This document shows positions 32,901 to 37,500 of a DNA stretch of 39,490 nucleotides, piece by piece; position 1 is the stretch's first letter, and the number at the start of each line of letters is the position of its first letter. Under the pieces are notes generated by a model, which searched no databases, was not told where the DNA came from, and was given only the letters and a program-made list of their open reading frames with translations. The stretch is from Halanaerobiales bacterium (GTDB taxonomy: Bacteria; Bacillota_F; Halanaerobiia; DY22613). The position numbers were made by a program, and so were the translations under genes. The stretch spans positions 1 to 39,490 of the forward strand of contig JAGMES010000031.1 in NCBI GenBank assembly GCA_023128035.1, read 5' to 3'.

Positions 32901-35900
32901 ATGGTACTGCTTTCTGCTTATAATATTTTATTATCAAAATATACTCTGCAAGAAGATATAATTGTAGGTTCACCGATTGCAGGTAGATCAGACGTAGAGT
33001 TAGAGCAGATCATTGGTATGTTTATCAATACTTTAGCAATGAGAAATCGTCCTGCAGGAGATAAAACTTTCATAGCATTTTTAAATGAAGTAAAAGAAAA
33101 CGCATTAAAAGCATATGAGAATCAGGATTATCAATTTGAAATGTTAGTCGAAAAACTTAATAATAGAGATTTAATCCCAAGGGATTTGAGTCGAAATCCA
33201 TTGTTTGATACTATGTTTATCTTGCAAAATGCTGGTGATATGGTTAAAGTAGCGACTGATTTGAAAGTAATACCTTATCAATTTGAGAACAAAGTAGCGA
33301 AGTTTGATCTTACTTTAACAGCTACAGAAAGAAGAGAAGGGATAAGATTTGAACTAGAATATAGTACAAAACTTTATGAAAGAGAGACAATTGAAATATT
33401 TAGCAAACATTTTATTCAGGTTCTCTTTGAGATGGTGAATTATCCAGAAGCGAAACTCTCTAATCTTGAAATTATTTCAGAAGAAGAAAAAGAAAAATTA
33501 TTAATAGCATTTAATGATACTGAGGTGGATTATCAAAGAGAGAAGACTATTCATCAGTTATTTGAAGAACAAGTTAAAAAGACACCAGAGAATATTGCCA
33601 TATGCTTTAAAGATAAACAATTATCTTATCGAGAATTGAACGAGAAAGCTAATCAATTAGCGAATAGTTTACGAGAAAATGGTTTAAGAGAAAATCAATT
33701 AGTAGGGTTAATGGTATATCGCTCAATAGAGATGATGGTTGGATTAATGGGAATTTTAAAAGCTGGTGGAGTTTATCTGCCAATTGATTTAGAGTTTCCT
33801 GAAGAGAGAATCAAATATATGCTTGAAGATAGTAATACAGAGATTCTACTAACTCAAACAGAATTAATTGATAAGATTTCTTTTACGGGTAAGATGTTTG
33901 ATTTGGAAGATAGCACGCTATATTCAAAAAATGCAGAAGCTCTTCTAGAGATGACTGACGCACAAGATTTAGCATACATCATCTATACTTCTGGCTCTAC
34001 TGGAAAGCCCAAAGGGGTAATGATTGAGCATAGGTCAGTGAATAATTTTATCAAAGGTATTGTTGATCAAGTTAAATTTACTTCTGATAAGACAATACTT
34101 TCTCTAACAACTATTTCGTTTGATATATTTGTTCTCGAAACAGTTTTACCATTGACTAAAGGGTTAAAAGTTGTGATTGCTACCGAAGAGGAGCAAGTTA
34201 TTCCAGAACTTATGAATAAAGCTATCATCAAGCATGAAGTAGATATGTTACAGGCAACTCCTTCAAGGATGCAGTTATTACTGAGTGAGGAAAGTAGCTT
34301 AGAGGGTTTAAAAAGATTAGAGCATATCTTAATCGGTGGTGAGGCTTTTCCAGTAAAACTGTTGACCAAATTACAAAAACTCACAGATGCGAAGATTTAC
34401 AACATGTATGGGCCTACGGAAACTACCGTCTGGTCAACTATGCAAGATGTCACTGATAAGCATGAGATTAATATAGGTAAACCAATCGCCAATACTAAAG
34501 TCTATATTTTAGATAAAGATTTGCGATTAGTGCCTCAAAATGTGATAGGCCAGTTATATATCGCTGGAGATGGATTGGCCCGTGGATATCTTAATCGACC
34601 TGATTTGACTGCAGAAAAATTTATTACTAATCCATTTAACTCTGAGGAACGGATCTATAAAACTGGCGACTTAGCCAGGTGGCTTCCTAATGGAGAGATA
34701 GAATTTATAGGGCGCCGAGATTATCAAGTAAAGATCAGAGGATATCGAATAGAGATAGGTGAAATCGAAATAGTTCTCTTAAAACATTCTAAGATAAAAG
34801 AAGTAGTGGTATCGCGCGAGCGCGTAGATCAAATAGATCAGACGGGTAATCATTATCTTGTAGCATATTTTGTTTCAGTAGCAGAGTTATCTATAGTTGA
34901 CCTTAGAGAGTATCTTAAATCTGAACTTCCAGAATATATGATACCATCATATTTTGTTGGACTAGACCAGCTTCCATTGACACCTAATGGCAAAATTAAT
35001 CGGAATGCATTGCCAGCGTATGATGGAACACTGAATACAGGGGTAGAATATGTGGCTCCAACTAATGAGATTGAAAGAAAATTAGTAGAAATTTGGTCAA
35101 ATATTTTGGGAGTTGAGAAGATAGGACGAAATGATAACTTCTTTGAACTAGGTGGACATTCTTTAAAAGCTACATCATTGATCTCTCAAGTATATAAAGC
35201 GATGAATGTGAATCTTCCTTTGCGAGAAGTTTTCAGAAATCCTATCTTAAAAAATTTGGCAGAGTTGATTAGAGGTGCAGATAAAAATCTTTATTCACGA
35301 ATTGAGGTAGTTGCTGAAAGAGAATATTATCCAGTAACTTCAGCTCAAAAAAGATTATATGTTCTAATGGTATCAGGAAGTGATAACATAAGCTACAATA
35401 TGCCAGAGTTAATGAATATTGAAGGTGAGTTAGATATTGAATGTTTTGAGAAAGCTTTTGATGCTCTGATACTAAGACACGAATCATTACGAACATCTTT
35501 TGAATTTATAGATGTTGAGGTTGTTCAGAAGATACATCAGAATGTTGATTTTACGGTTCAACATCTAGAAGCAGACGAAGCAGAGGTTGAAAATTTAGTA
35601 TCTAGTTTTGTAGAACCATTTAATTTGAGTAAAGCACCATTACTAAGAGTAAATTTAGTTAAGATAAAGGATGCAGAAAGATATGTATTAATGTATGATA
35701 TTCATCATATTATTTCTGATGGTATTTCTATGAACATACTAGTGAGTGACTTTATTAATCTATATCAGGGTAATGAATTACCTAAGATGAGAATTCAATA
35801 TAAAGATTTTGCAGTTTGGCAAAATGAACTTTTCAAATCAGGCGAGATCGTAAAACAAGAAGTTTTTTGGCTTGATACCTTTAAAGATGGAGTTCCAGTA

Positions 35901-36650
35901 CTGAATATGCCGACAGATTATCAAAGACCAAAAGAGATGGATTTTGCAGGAGCTAGAATCACTTTGGTAATTGAAAAAGAGGTAACAGATAAATTAAATG
36001 ATTTGGCAAATAGATATGGAGCGACGATGTTTATAGTTTTACTGTCCATCTATAATATTCTCTTATCTAAATATGCTTTACAAGAAGATATAGTAGTTGG
36101 GTCGACCATAGCAGGCAGAGCTCATCCTGATTTGGAGAGTATCATCGGAATGTTTGTTAATACTTTAGTTATGCGAAATTATCCTGAATCAGAAAAAACT
36201 TTTGCTGATTTCTTGCTAGAAGTTAAGGAAAATGCATTACAGGTATATGATAATCAGGATTATCCCTTTGAGATGTTAGTAGAAAAACTGAACTTAGATA
36301 TTCCTCAGAATCGCAATCCACTTTTCGATACAGTATTTGTCTTACAAAACTTTGATATGGCTGAGGTACAGGTTGAAAGTTTAAGATTCATACCATACAA
36401 ATCAGATGTAACAACAGCTAATTTTGATATTATGTTTATCATTAGCGAGAGAGAATCTGGTTTAATCTTTAATATTCAATATAAGACTAAGCTATACACA
36501 AAAGAGACAATGGAAATGTTCGCAAAGGATATGAGTAGGATAATTGATACTGTAGTGGATGCTGAAAATATACAATTAAAAGATATTGCATTAGAAGATG
36601 AATTGGAGATATTAGAGAGTGTTGCTGATGATGTAGATTTTGATTTTTAG
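17166..36650 (+). CDS. NRPS-2, six-module nonribosomal peptide synthetase
   Basis: Complete 6,494-residue peptide synthetase that continues the chain made by NRPS-1. Order: C-terminal half of a C domain (residues 1-250, no HHxxxDG), A-PCP, five C-A-PCP modules and a terminal C domain. TSGSTG/TSGTTG motifs begin near residues 410, 1443, 2486, 3528, 4563 and 5608. Carrier serines are near 797, 1828, 2882, 3909, 4957 and 5999. C-domain active sites are near 976, 2007, 3061, 4090 (PHIIADG variant), 5136 and 6180. Predicted substrates: Gly, unknown, unknown, Phe, probably basic, Gly. There is no epimerase, so all chiral residues should stay L. The ATG is supported by AGGGAGG seven bases upstream. 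The protein ends in an acidic/aromatic tail (DDVDFDF) resembling that of NRPS-1, and it is followed after 73 bases by NRPS-3 in the same direction. It needs a phosphopantetheinyl transferase, which is not in the window. Confidence 0.97.
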   Translation: MDNTNIKKNILLSDGKFDTERNYWLQKLDSSVVFSYFLNDFSKVDSRKREVLQFSFLDSVIDKISALSKNSDFALFTILLTIFKCMLYKYSGEQDLVIGTTIFTKESDDNFLNKILPLRDIIKPNQICKELLLEVKNTVVEANNNQNYPVEEIFSELDLPLFKIGFILENIQSKVHFKAYDLDIVVSFLRRQDLLEGKFEYNPGLYTKDTIERIITQFKKVAELFMENINSKIDDLNLLTIKEREQLIYDFNDTKIEYQKDKTIQQLFEEEEEKRPDQTAIIFEDQKITYKELNNRANQLAKILRGKGIKQDQIVGVLLQRSLEMIIGILGILKAGGAYLPLDPDYPTERIKYMLEDSHASLLLLEKDIADIGEFRGERINLADEKLYIGDSSNPVNVNQAKDLAYVIYTSGSTGNPKGVMIEHRSVHNFITAISDQIEFTPEKTILSLTTFSFDIFVLETLVPLTRGMKVVIANEKEQMIPELFNDALLKNDVDMLQSTPSRMQLLISDESNLEGIRNLKEILIGGEAFPEILLEKLTSLTKAKIYNMYGPTETTVWSMIKDLTHEKDITIGKPIGNTDVYIFDKSLNLVPLNVPGDLYIAGDGLARGYLNEFELTEERFIAGPFGEYKKMYKTGDTARWLPNGDIEFLGRSDYQVKIRGYRIELGEIEKQIVSYPNVKDAVVVDKEDATTFKILVAYIVTDEELSVVDIRTHLAKTLPDYMIPSYFIKLDQLPLTPNGKLNRKGLPKLDKNILSGREYIAPTNEKEERLVSIFSEVLEIKKIGIKDNFFESGGHSLKATTLISKIYKEFSINLSLRQLFESPTVEGLAKYLNGADETAYQKIELTNKREYYQLSSAQKRLFVLNQMNPDSTNYNILGFMYIEGNLNIERLEKTFKELINRHESFRTSFEVVDGEVVQKIYQDMDFEVSHLNSNEDNLEKLVQEFVQPFDLSKAPLLRVGLVNLPDKYLLMFDLHHIIADGASLGILTNEFISLYQGYELPDFKIQYKDFAVWQNELFQSENIKNQEKYWLEVFKGEIPVLNLTTDYPRPMEMNFEGERLHFEISKDMSEKLNKLAVQNEATMYMTLLALYNIFLSKYTAQEDIFIGSPIAGRTHIELANIIGMFANTLVMRSRPIGDKTFVEFLGDVKENTLLAFENQDYPFEMLVDKLNLRSKNRNPLFDTMFVLQNASKEVQIDQLKFTPYTFENKVARFDLTLACAETNNGIVMNIEYRTQLFRRETIAKFKDHFINLIEQVVNQSDQKLRDIEMISGTEKEQILYKFNARKVDYPNDKYIYHLFEEQVERTPEDHIAIICGNQELTYSELNSKANQLARVLRNKGVKPRKLVGIIVERSFDLAIGLLGILKAGGVYVPIDSKYPKERINYILEDSSAEILLTQSHLVEQIPFDGESIFLDNEELYKGDDSNLNAMNQANDLAYVIYTSGTTGKPKGVMIEHCNLADRMNWWRDEYKLNMDDRTLHLLSFAFDAFGVGFYGPLVSGAQMVLVNDDELKDLLAIKNYIANKKVTRIGAPPSILQGIVDCIIPEEARSLRTISYGGEKISTKLIAKIKELNEDIELINEYGPTENTITSTICRNVQDCSQVTIGKPVSNTQVYILDKHDRITPIGVPGELCLSGTGVARGYLNRLKLTEEKFVINPYTGERMYRTGDFARWLPNGEIDFLGRIDDQVKVRGFRIELAGIETELLQYKGIAEAVVIDSIDQSGHTYLAAYIVTEDELSSGDLRKYLAKNLPEYMIPSYFIKLDKIPLTVNHKVDRNALPKPDKELLTEYVPPTNEIEEKLTRIWSEILSVEKIGINDDFFDIGGHSLKATSLVAKIYKECNVEIPVREIFKNPTIKELAEYISQTEIKEYIAVEPVEERVHYPVSSAQKRLYIINQIENRSTHYNMPGFLLIEGQLNVELLELAFKQLIQRHESLRTSFKSIGGEIVQIIHQEIDFEVVYCEASEDNLKNLTYEFVKPFDLNQAPLLRVSIVKTPNNYLLMFDLHHIISDGVSMGILINDFIDLYQGKELDEMRIQYKDFAVWQNNFFESEEMQKQEEYWLNKFAGKIPVLNLTTDYARPAVQRFEGGHVNFAISKELTTVLNDVIKDKGVTLFMFLLATYNIILSQYSGQEDIVVGIPIAGRAHSDLEKIIGMFVNTLALRNQPHAEKKFVDFLEEVKINALAAYENQDYQFEMIVEKLKLERNLSRNPLFDVVLDLQNMDTSVREIDNLRFRPYEFTTQTTKFNMALHASEVNGTIEFILNYNSKLFKKKSIEKMTERFKEILSMVAKDPEIPIAQFKLLSEVEEKLLLHDFNQNLQTDIMSKGSIQKLFYQMVDRYPEKIVLEYGQQTIPYAELDERSNLLANWIITKGYKKGSHIGILVDNRIELITIILASLKSGVVFIPFDAAYPSERLAKMMRNVNLNLIFTDFNKTDLAVEIFVNNDQKPEIAIVAKIIEIAKNTLTPERPQDLSKPNDSAYIYFTSGSTGQPKGILGRYAGLLHFINWEIEKFQIDSEYRISQLTAPTFDAFLRDVFVPLCVGGTLCIPDEKEILLDANKLVEWIDNSRINLIHCVPSIFKLINIYDLTSKNFAVLKFILMSGERVKIADLLNWYDIFDSRIQLVNLYGASETTMIKMVYLIKASDLERRIIPIGEPLTATKVLIADENLNPCKPGIIGDIYIRTPYMSLGYYNDSKLTAEKFVQNPWIDNPCDLVYKTGDQGRVMPDGNIEFIGRKDSQVKIRGVRVEIGDIENQILQNESIKEVVVTDRLDADGNLYLVAYCTVTQKILLSKIREYLAVRLPEYMQPTYFVELDKMPMTLNGKIDRKALPEPDHSLSLSVEYVAPQNDIEKRLAKIWSKILSVEKIGVYDKFFDLGGHSLKAINFTMRVKKEFDVEMPLTEIFKTPTIKELAQFIKNAEEKIYKSIEPVEEREYYSASSAQKRLYILNQMDRDRTNYNMLGFMYVEGDLDKERFEQTFKQLVQRHESFRSSFESVNGEIIQRIHSNVDIEIFYLESQEEKIEELAKEFVKPFDLSEAPLVRAALVKLPKRYLLMYDMHHIISDGVSMNILVNDFVKLYQGMELPELKIQYKDFAIWQNQLFSSDAILEHEKYWLESFAGEIPVLDLPTDYQRPNLMSFEGERYHFEISKELQSHINELASKNGATLYMILLAVYNLLLAKYTSQEDIIVGSPIAGRSHADLEKIIGMFVNTLVIRNHPVSGKNFLNFLKEVKENTLKAFENQDYQFEMLIDKLNIKRDLSHNPLFDAMFILQNVGMSESVIGDIKFIPYDFENKVAKFDLSMLAIETNNGIRMILEYRTRLFKRETMERLASHFINLIEQIVVKPELILGEFEITSSAEKQQLLYEFNDTNRDYSEETIDQLFEAQVKRRPDQIAVIFEDEQLTYEELNQRANQLATILRQKGVREDQFVGIMVERSIEMIVGMLAVLKAGGAYLPIDPENPLARIQFMLEDSDTKILLTQNHLAAKVQFAGEVIDLTDQQLCAHEVQDIKPIHHVKNLAYLIYTSGSTGQPKGVILEHQGIANLKHFFTENLGINEEDRIIQFASSAFDASVWEIYMALLTGARLYLINKDIINDYHKFSCYLNTNSITIATLPPVYLTNLNHTEIKHLRMVITAGSTTNFDLVKRWNQNIEYINAYGPTETTICTSIWKASGENDYKTVPIGKPIENTQVYILDSNDQLAPIGVIGELCVSGVTLARGYLNRPELTSEKFVNNPYTGERMYRTGDLARWLPDGNIEFIGRRDYQVKVRGYRVELGEIEKQLLRYPKIKEAVVVEQKLSAEDNYLAAYVVSDEEVIVTDLKAYLKTKLPDYMIPTYFIRLDKLPLTISGKVDRKALPKPEDSLMRNEFVAPTTEIEAKLLELWTGILGKEGFGVTDNFFDLGGHSLKATSLIARIHKEFSVEILLGDIFKKPTIRELAGCIENATQGVYASIELVGEREYYPTSSAQKRIFILNQLEQKSINYNMPGFMYIEGELDKERFRYSFEKLVERHESFRTSFESIDGNIIQKVSPSNDIEFEIKYFIAIENELPELIKEFIKPFNLSKIPLFRVGLVTLPNKYVLMFDMPHIIADGVSMSIVINDFMRIYSGEELSELRIQYKDFAVWQNQFFNSDKIKLQEEYWLKTFAGEIPVLNMPTDYQRSRDMKLRGGRVSFEIGEELTDELNTLISHQGVTTYMALLAVYNLLLSKYANQDDIVVGTPIAGRSHSDLEKIIGMFVNTLAIRNYPTDDKTFSEFLDEVKENALKSYENQDYPFEMLVERLELDRDLSRNPLFDIMFVLQNLQNTERVESNLKFTPVKYNNTAAKFDLEMNAFETKNGLLFDIAYSTSLYKRETIERMAEHYKNIFRQVVQNSEIKIKDIEMVTDEERRQILYEFNDTKTEFCNDRTIYQLIEKEAETNPDKVALKYIDKEVTYLELNQNANQLARILQAKGLQSDQLVGILFERFPLMIESILAVWKAGGGYIPIDPNYPMSRITGILGDSEAVVLLTESQFIDTEIKNKYSAEIIELDVMENEIRQQNVDNLDLKIDMNSLSYVIYTSGSTGKPKGAMVEHIGMMNHIRAKINDIKVGNESIVAQNSSHCFDISVWQFFVGPAVGGKTIIYPNEVAMNPEIFIDQIIQDQVTILEVVPSFLASFLDFVELKFRELNSLEYLLVTGEAVKPNLVERWFNYYPNIPMVNAYGPTEASDDITHYFMDKTPEFERVPIGKPLQNFHIYIVDKNMKLVPIGVQGEIVVSGIGVGRGYLNDPIKTKKVFMEDPFIDEKGVRLYKTGDLGCWMKDGVIEFFGRIDHQVKIRGFRIELGEIESKLVEHDKVKESVVLDFEDMDGSKYLCAYIATDEDIDISKIRKYLLTTLPEYMVPGYFITLDRLPLNSNGKIDRKALPKPDRDIISTSEFIEPTNLIEEKLSDIWVEILGVERVSIMDNFFEIGGHSLKATSLVSKVFKELNVDLPLREIFKTPTIKELAEYIQKAEKNIYTSIEPTIESEYYPVSSAQKRLYILNQFELNNTSYNIPGVMIIEGKLDIERLKIAFERLIQRHESLHTSFKSIDGEIVQVVEQNVEFNLQYLEESSKEVKDLVKEFIKPFNLANAPLLRVKVVKRADGYLFMYDMHHIISDGVSMGILINDLISLYQGNQLPEPRIQYKDFAVWQNKLFQSKEIEKQEAYWLELFKDEIPILNMPTDAPRPRELSFAGNRIYFEIDGDLQSQLNELASQNGATIYMVLLSAYNILLSKYTLQEDIIVGSPIAGRSDVELEQIIGMFINTLAMRNRPAGDKTFIAFLNEVKENALKAYENQDYQFEMLVEKLNNRDLIPRDLSRNPLFDTMFILQNAGDMVKVATDLKVIPYQFENKVAKFDLTLTATERREGIRFELEYSTKLYERETIEIFSKHFIQVLFEMVNYPEAKLSNLEIISEEEKEKLLIAFNDTEVDYQREKTIHQLFEEQVKKTPENIAICFKDKQLSYRELNEKANQLANSLRENGLRENQLVGLMVYRSIEMMVGLMGILKAGGVYLPIDLEFPEERIKYMLEDSNTEILLTQTELIDKISFTGKMFDLEDSTLYSKNAEALLEMTDAQDLAYIIYTSGSTGKPKGVMIEHRSVNNFIKGIVDQVKFTSDKTILSLTTISFDIFVLETVLPLTKGLKVVIATEEEQVIPELMNKAIIKHEVDMLQATPSRMQLLLSEESSLEGLKRLEHILIGGEAFPVKLLTKLQKLTDAKIYNMYGPTETTVWSTMQDVTDKHEINIGKPIANTKVYILDKDLRLVPQNVIGQLYIAGDGLARGYLNRPDLTAEKFITNPFNSEERIYKTGDLARWLPNGEIEFIGRRDYQVKIRGYRIEIGEIEIVLLKHSKIKEVVVSRERVDQIDQTGNHYLVAYFVSVAELSIVDLREYLKSELPEYMIPSYFVGLDQLPLTPNGKINRNALPAYDGTLNTGVEYVAPTNEIERKLVEIWSNILGVEKIGRNDNFFELGGHSLKATSLISQVYKAMNVNLPLREVFRNPILKNLAELIRGADKNLYSRIEVVAEREYYPVTSAQKRLYVLMVSGSDNISYNMPELMNIEGELDIECFEKAFDALILRHESLRTSFEFIDVEVVQKIHQNVDFTVQHLEADEAEVENLVSSFVEPFNLSKAPLLRVNLVKIKDAERYVLMYDIHHIISDGISMNILVSDFINLYQGNELPKMRIQYKDFAVWQNELFKSGEIVKQEVFWLDTFKDGVPVLNMPTDYQRPKEMDFAGARITLVIEKEVTDKLNDLANRYGATMFIVLLSIYNILLSKYALQEDIVVGSTIAGRAHPDLESIIGMFVNTLVMRNYPESEKTFADFLLEVKENALQVYDNQDYPFEMLVEKLNLDIPQNRNPLFDTVFVLQNFDMAEVQVESLRFIPYKSDVTTANFDIMFIISERESGLIFNIQYKTKLYTKETMEMFAKDMSRIIDTVVDAENIQLKDIALEDELEILESVADDVDFDF
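17950..19690 (+). other. Module 6: A-PCP, predicted Gly
   Basis: The A domain has TSGSTGNPKG at 18393-18422, a specificity region starting at the Asp codon 18528, and code D-I-L-Q-L-G-M-V-W-K. This is very close to the known Gly code DILQLGLIWK (two conservative changes). The carrier motif is ESGGHSL, with Ser in place of the usual Leu; phosphopantetheine serine is at 19554-19556. It is the first module of NRPS-2 and follows the second Asp module of NRPS-1. Confidence 0.9.
19700..22780 (+). other. Module 7: C-A-PCP, substrate unknown, altered A-domain cores
   Basis: C domain with HHIIADG at 20091-20111. A domain (about 21045-22500; TSGTTGKPKG 21492-21521; pocket from 21627). Code D-A-V-G-S-G-E-I-T plus Lys: small residues at 278, 299 and 301 suggest a roomy pocket, perhaps for a large side chain, but I do not recognise it. 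Two conserved cores are changed: A8 reads RIELAGIE in place of RIELGEIE, and A10 reads NHKVDR in place of NGKVDR. The catalytic Lys is kept. Carrier serine is at 22647-22649. Confidence 0.85.
22790..25950 (+). other. Module 8: C-A-PCP with a divergent adenylation domain
   Basis: Ordinary LCL C domain (HHIISDG 23184-23204) and carrier (serine 25809-25811), but the A domain (about 24150-25670) differs from all others here. It has LKSGVVFIPFD for the A2 core, TSGSTGQPKGILGR, a HFINWEIEKF segment, YGASETT (25050-25070) in place of YGPTETT, and YKTGDQGRVMPDG. The code reads about D-A-R-H-L-S-L-M-I. H278, L299, S301 and L322 match the Ser code DVWHLSLIDK, but the other variable positions do not, so the substrate is left open. 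It probably comes from another A-domain lineage. Confidence 0.85.
25960..29020 (+). other. Module 9: C-A-PCP, predicted L-Phe
   Basis: C domain with HHIISDG at 26346-26366. The A domain (about 27306-28760; TSGSTGQPKG 27747-27776; pocket from 27882) gives D-A-W-T-I-A-A-I-C-K, identical to the Phe code of GrsA and TycA. The pocket region is also similar to GrsA outside the code, for example SVWE, INAYGPTETTIC and TLPP. Carrier serine is at 28890-28892. There is no epimerase, so L-Phe is expected, unlike the D-Phe made by GrsA. Confidence 0.93.
29040..32170 (+). other. Module 10: C-A-PCP, acidic pocket, probably a basic residue
   Basis: The C-domain active site reads PHIIADG (29433-29453): the first His of HHxxxDG is Pro, but the second (catalytic) His and the Asp-Gly are kept. 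The A domain (about 30396-31890; TSGSTGKPKGAM from 30852; pocket from 30987) gives D-I-W-E-L-T-A-D-D plus Lys. Glu at 278 and Asp at 330 and 331 resemble the acidic positions of the Orn/Dab codes (DVGEIGSIDK type), so a cationic side chain such as Orn, Dab, Lys or Arg is inferred. Carrier serine is at 32034-32036 (EIGGHSL). Confidence 0.85.
32180..35290 (+). other. Module 11: C-A-PCP, predicted Gly
   Basis: C domain with HHIISDG at 32571-32591. The A domain (about 33546-35010; TSGSTGKPKG 33987-34016; pocket from 34122) has code D-I-L-Q-L-G-M-V-W-K, identical to module 6. The pocket regions of the two A domains are strikingly alike (shared SFDIFVLET, GGEAFP, KIYNMYGPTETTVWS), so they are probably a duplicated pair. 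A small insertion with a CGCGC-GA-GCGCG dyad lies at 34813-34824. Carrier serine is at 35160-35162. Confidence 0.9.
35300..36647 (+). other. Terminal condensation domain of NRPS-2 with docking-like tail
   Basis: Full-length C domain with TSAQKRLYVL near the start and HHIISDG at 35703-35723. RNPLFDT is kept, but the usual RDLS before it is replaced by DIPQN. No A domain follows. The tail finishes ESVADDVDFDF, similar in position and composition to the NRPS-1 tail. It probably joins the chain to the Tyr-like residue loaded on NRPS-3. Confidence 0.87.
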
Positions 36651-36653
36651 AGG

Positions 36654-36668
36654 CAGTTTTAAAAACTG
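36654..36668 (+). repeat. Small inverted repeat after the NRPS-2 stop codon
   Basis: CAGTTTT and AAAACTG flank a single A. The repeat is perfect but short-looped and AT-rich, so it is weak as an RNA hairpin. It lies three bases after the stop codon. Confidence 0.6.
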
Positions 36669-36671
36669 ATT

Positions 36672-36701
36672 ATCCAACGGCACTTTGTGGTGTCGTTGGA
36701 T
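36672..36701 (+). repeat. 12-bp stem-loop between NRPS-2 and NRPS-3
   Basis: ATCCAACGGCAC (36672-36683) pairs with GTGTCGTTGGAT (36690-36701) over a six-base loop, with one G-U pair and no mismatch. It is GC-richer than its surroundings. No T-run follows, so it is probably not an intrinsic terminator. It occupies the same place as the stem-loop between NRPS-1 and NRPS-2 but has an unrelated sequence. Confidence 0.8.
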
Positions 36702-36711
36702 GGTCAATTAT

Positions 36712-36717
36712 AGGAGG
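36712..36717 (+). promoter_or_regulatory. Ribosome binding site of NRPS-3
   Basis: A consensus AGGAGG lies six bases upstream of the ATG at 36724, which fixes the start of the third gene. Confidence 0.9.
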
Positions 36718-36723
36718 CAACCT

Positions 36724-37500
36724 ATGAAAGATAGACGTTTGCAGAATAAAACTATAGCTGGTAGGTTTGAAAAGGAGAAAAATTATTGGTTCGATAAGTT
36801 AGCGGGTGATTTGAAGATAAGTGGTTTTCCTGTAGATTTTTTGGCAACTAAAACAACTGAGCAAATTGATTTGGTAGCAATAAATTTTACTCTCTCTACA
36901 GAGGTTTTTCAGCGAATCAAGAGTATTTCTAGAGACTCTATTTATGGAGTTTATATGATTTTATTGTCAGGAGTAAATTATATATTATTTAAATATACAA
37001 ATAATGAAGATCTGATTGTTGGAGCAGCAATACATAAACAAAAAGCAAATACTGAATATATAAATCAGCTATTAGCATTTAGAACAAAGTTAAAAGCTGA
37101 GATGAGTTTTAAAGAACTATTGTTCGAGGTTAAAAAGACCATAAAGGAAGCTAATGATAATCAAAATTATCCATTGTATAAAATTGTCGAGGATTTGAAT
37201 ATACCAATCGCTGAAGGCAGATTTCCTTTGTCTAATGTGATGATTTTCTTAAGTAATATTCACGATAAAGATTCTCTAAAAGGCGTAAGGTGTGATACCC
37301 TCTTTTCATTCTTTATGACAGATAAAAGTATTGAAGGTGAGATAGAGTATGATCCTTCTTTGTTCAGAGAGGAAACTATTGCACAGATTATAAAACATTT
37401 TATCTCATTTCTTGAGATTGCTCTGCAAAATCCAGATTTAAAATTATCAGAGATCGACATTTTGTCAGAGGATGAGAAGAATAGATTACTTTATGAATTT
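36724..37500 (+). other. N-terminal half condensation domain (C-lobe only) of NRPS-3
   Basis: About 258 residues correspond to the second half of a C domain. It starts at the conserved NYW, with DLIVGAAI in place of DIVxGSPI and DNQNYPLYK in place of NQDYxFEM, then the linker FNDTQ. There is no HHxxxDG. It has the same truncation point and the same NQNYP change as the NRPS-2 half domain, which argues for a maintained structural role. Confidence 0.85.

Larger units (their letters stand above)
36651..36723 (+). other. 73-base intergenic gap between NRPS-2 and NRPS-3
   Basis: The gap contains two consecutive inverted repeats (36654-36668 and 36672-36701), then a strong ribosome binding site. 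No promoter is recognisable and no U-tract follows either hairpin, so read-through into NRPS-3 is expected. Confidence 0.8.

Noticed and set aside
36672..36701. Intrinsic terminator after NRPS-2
   Set aside because: The stem is followed by GGTCAATTATAGG, not a T-run, and NRPS-3 starts 22 bases further on with no visible promoter.
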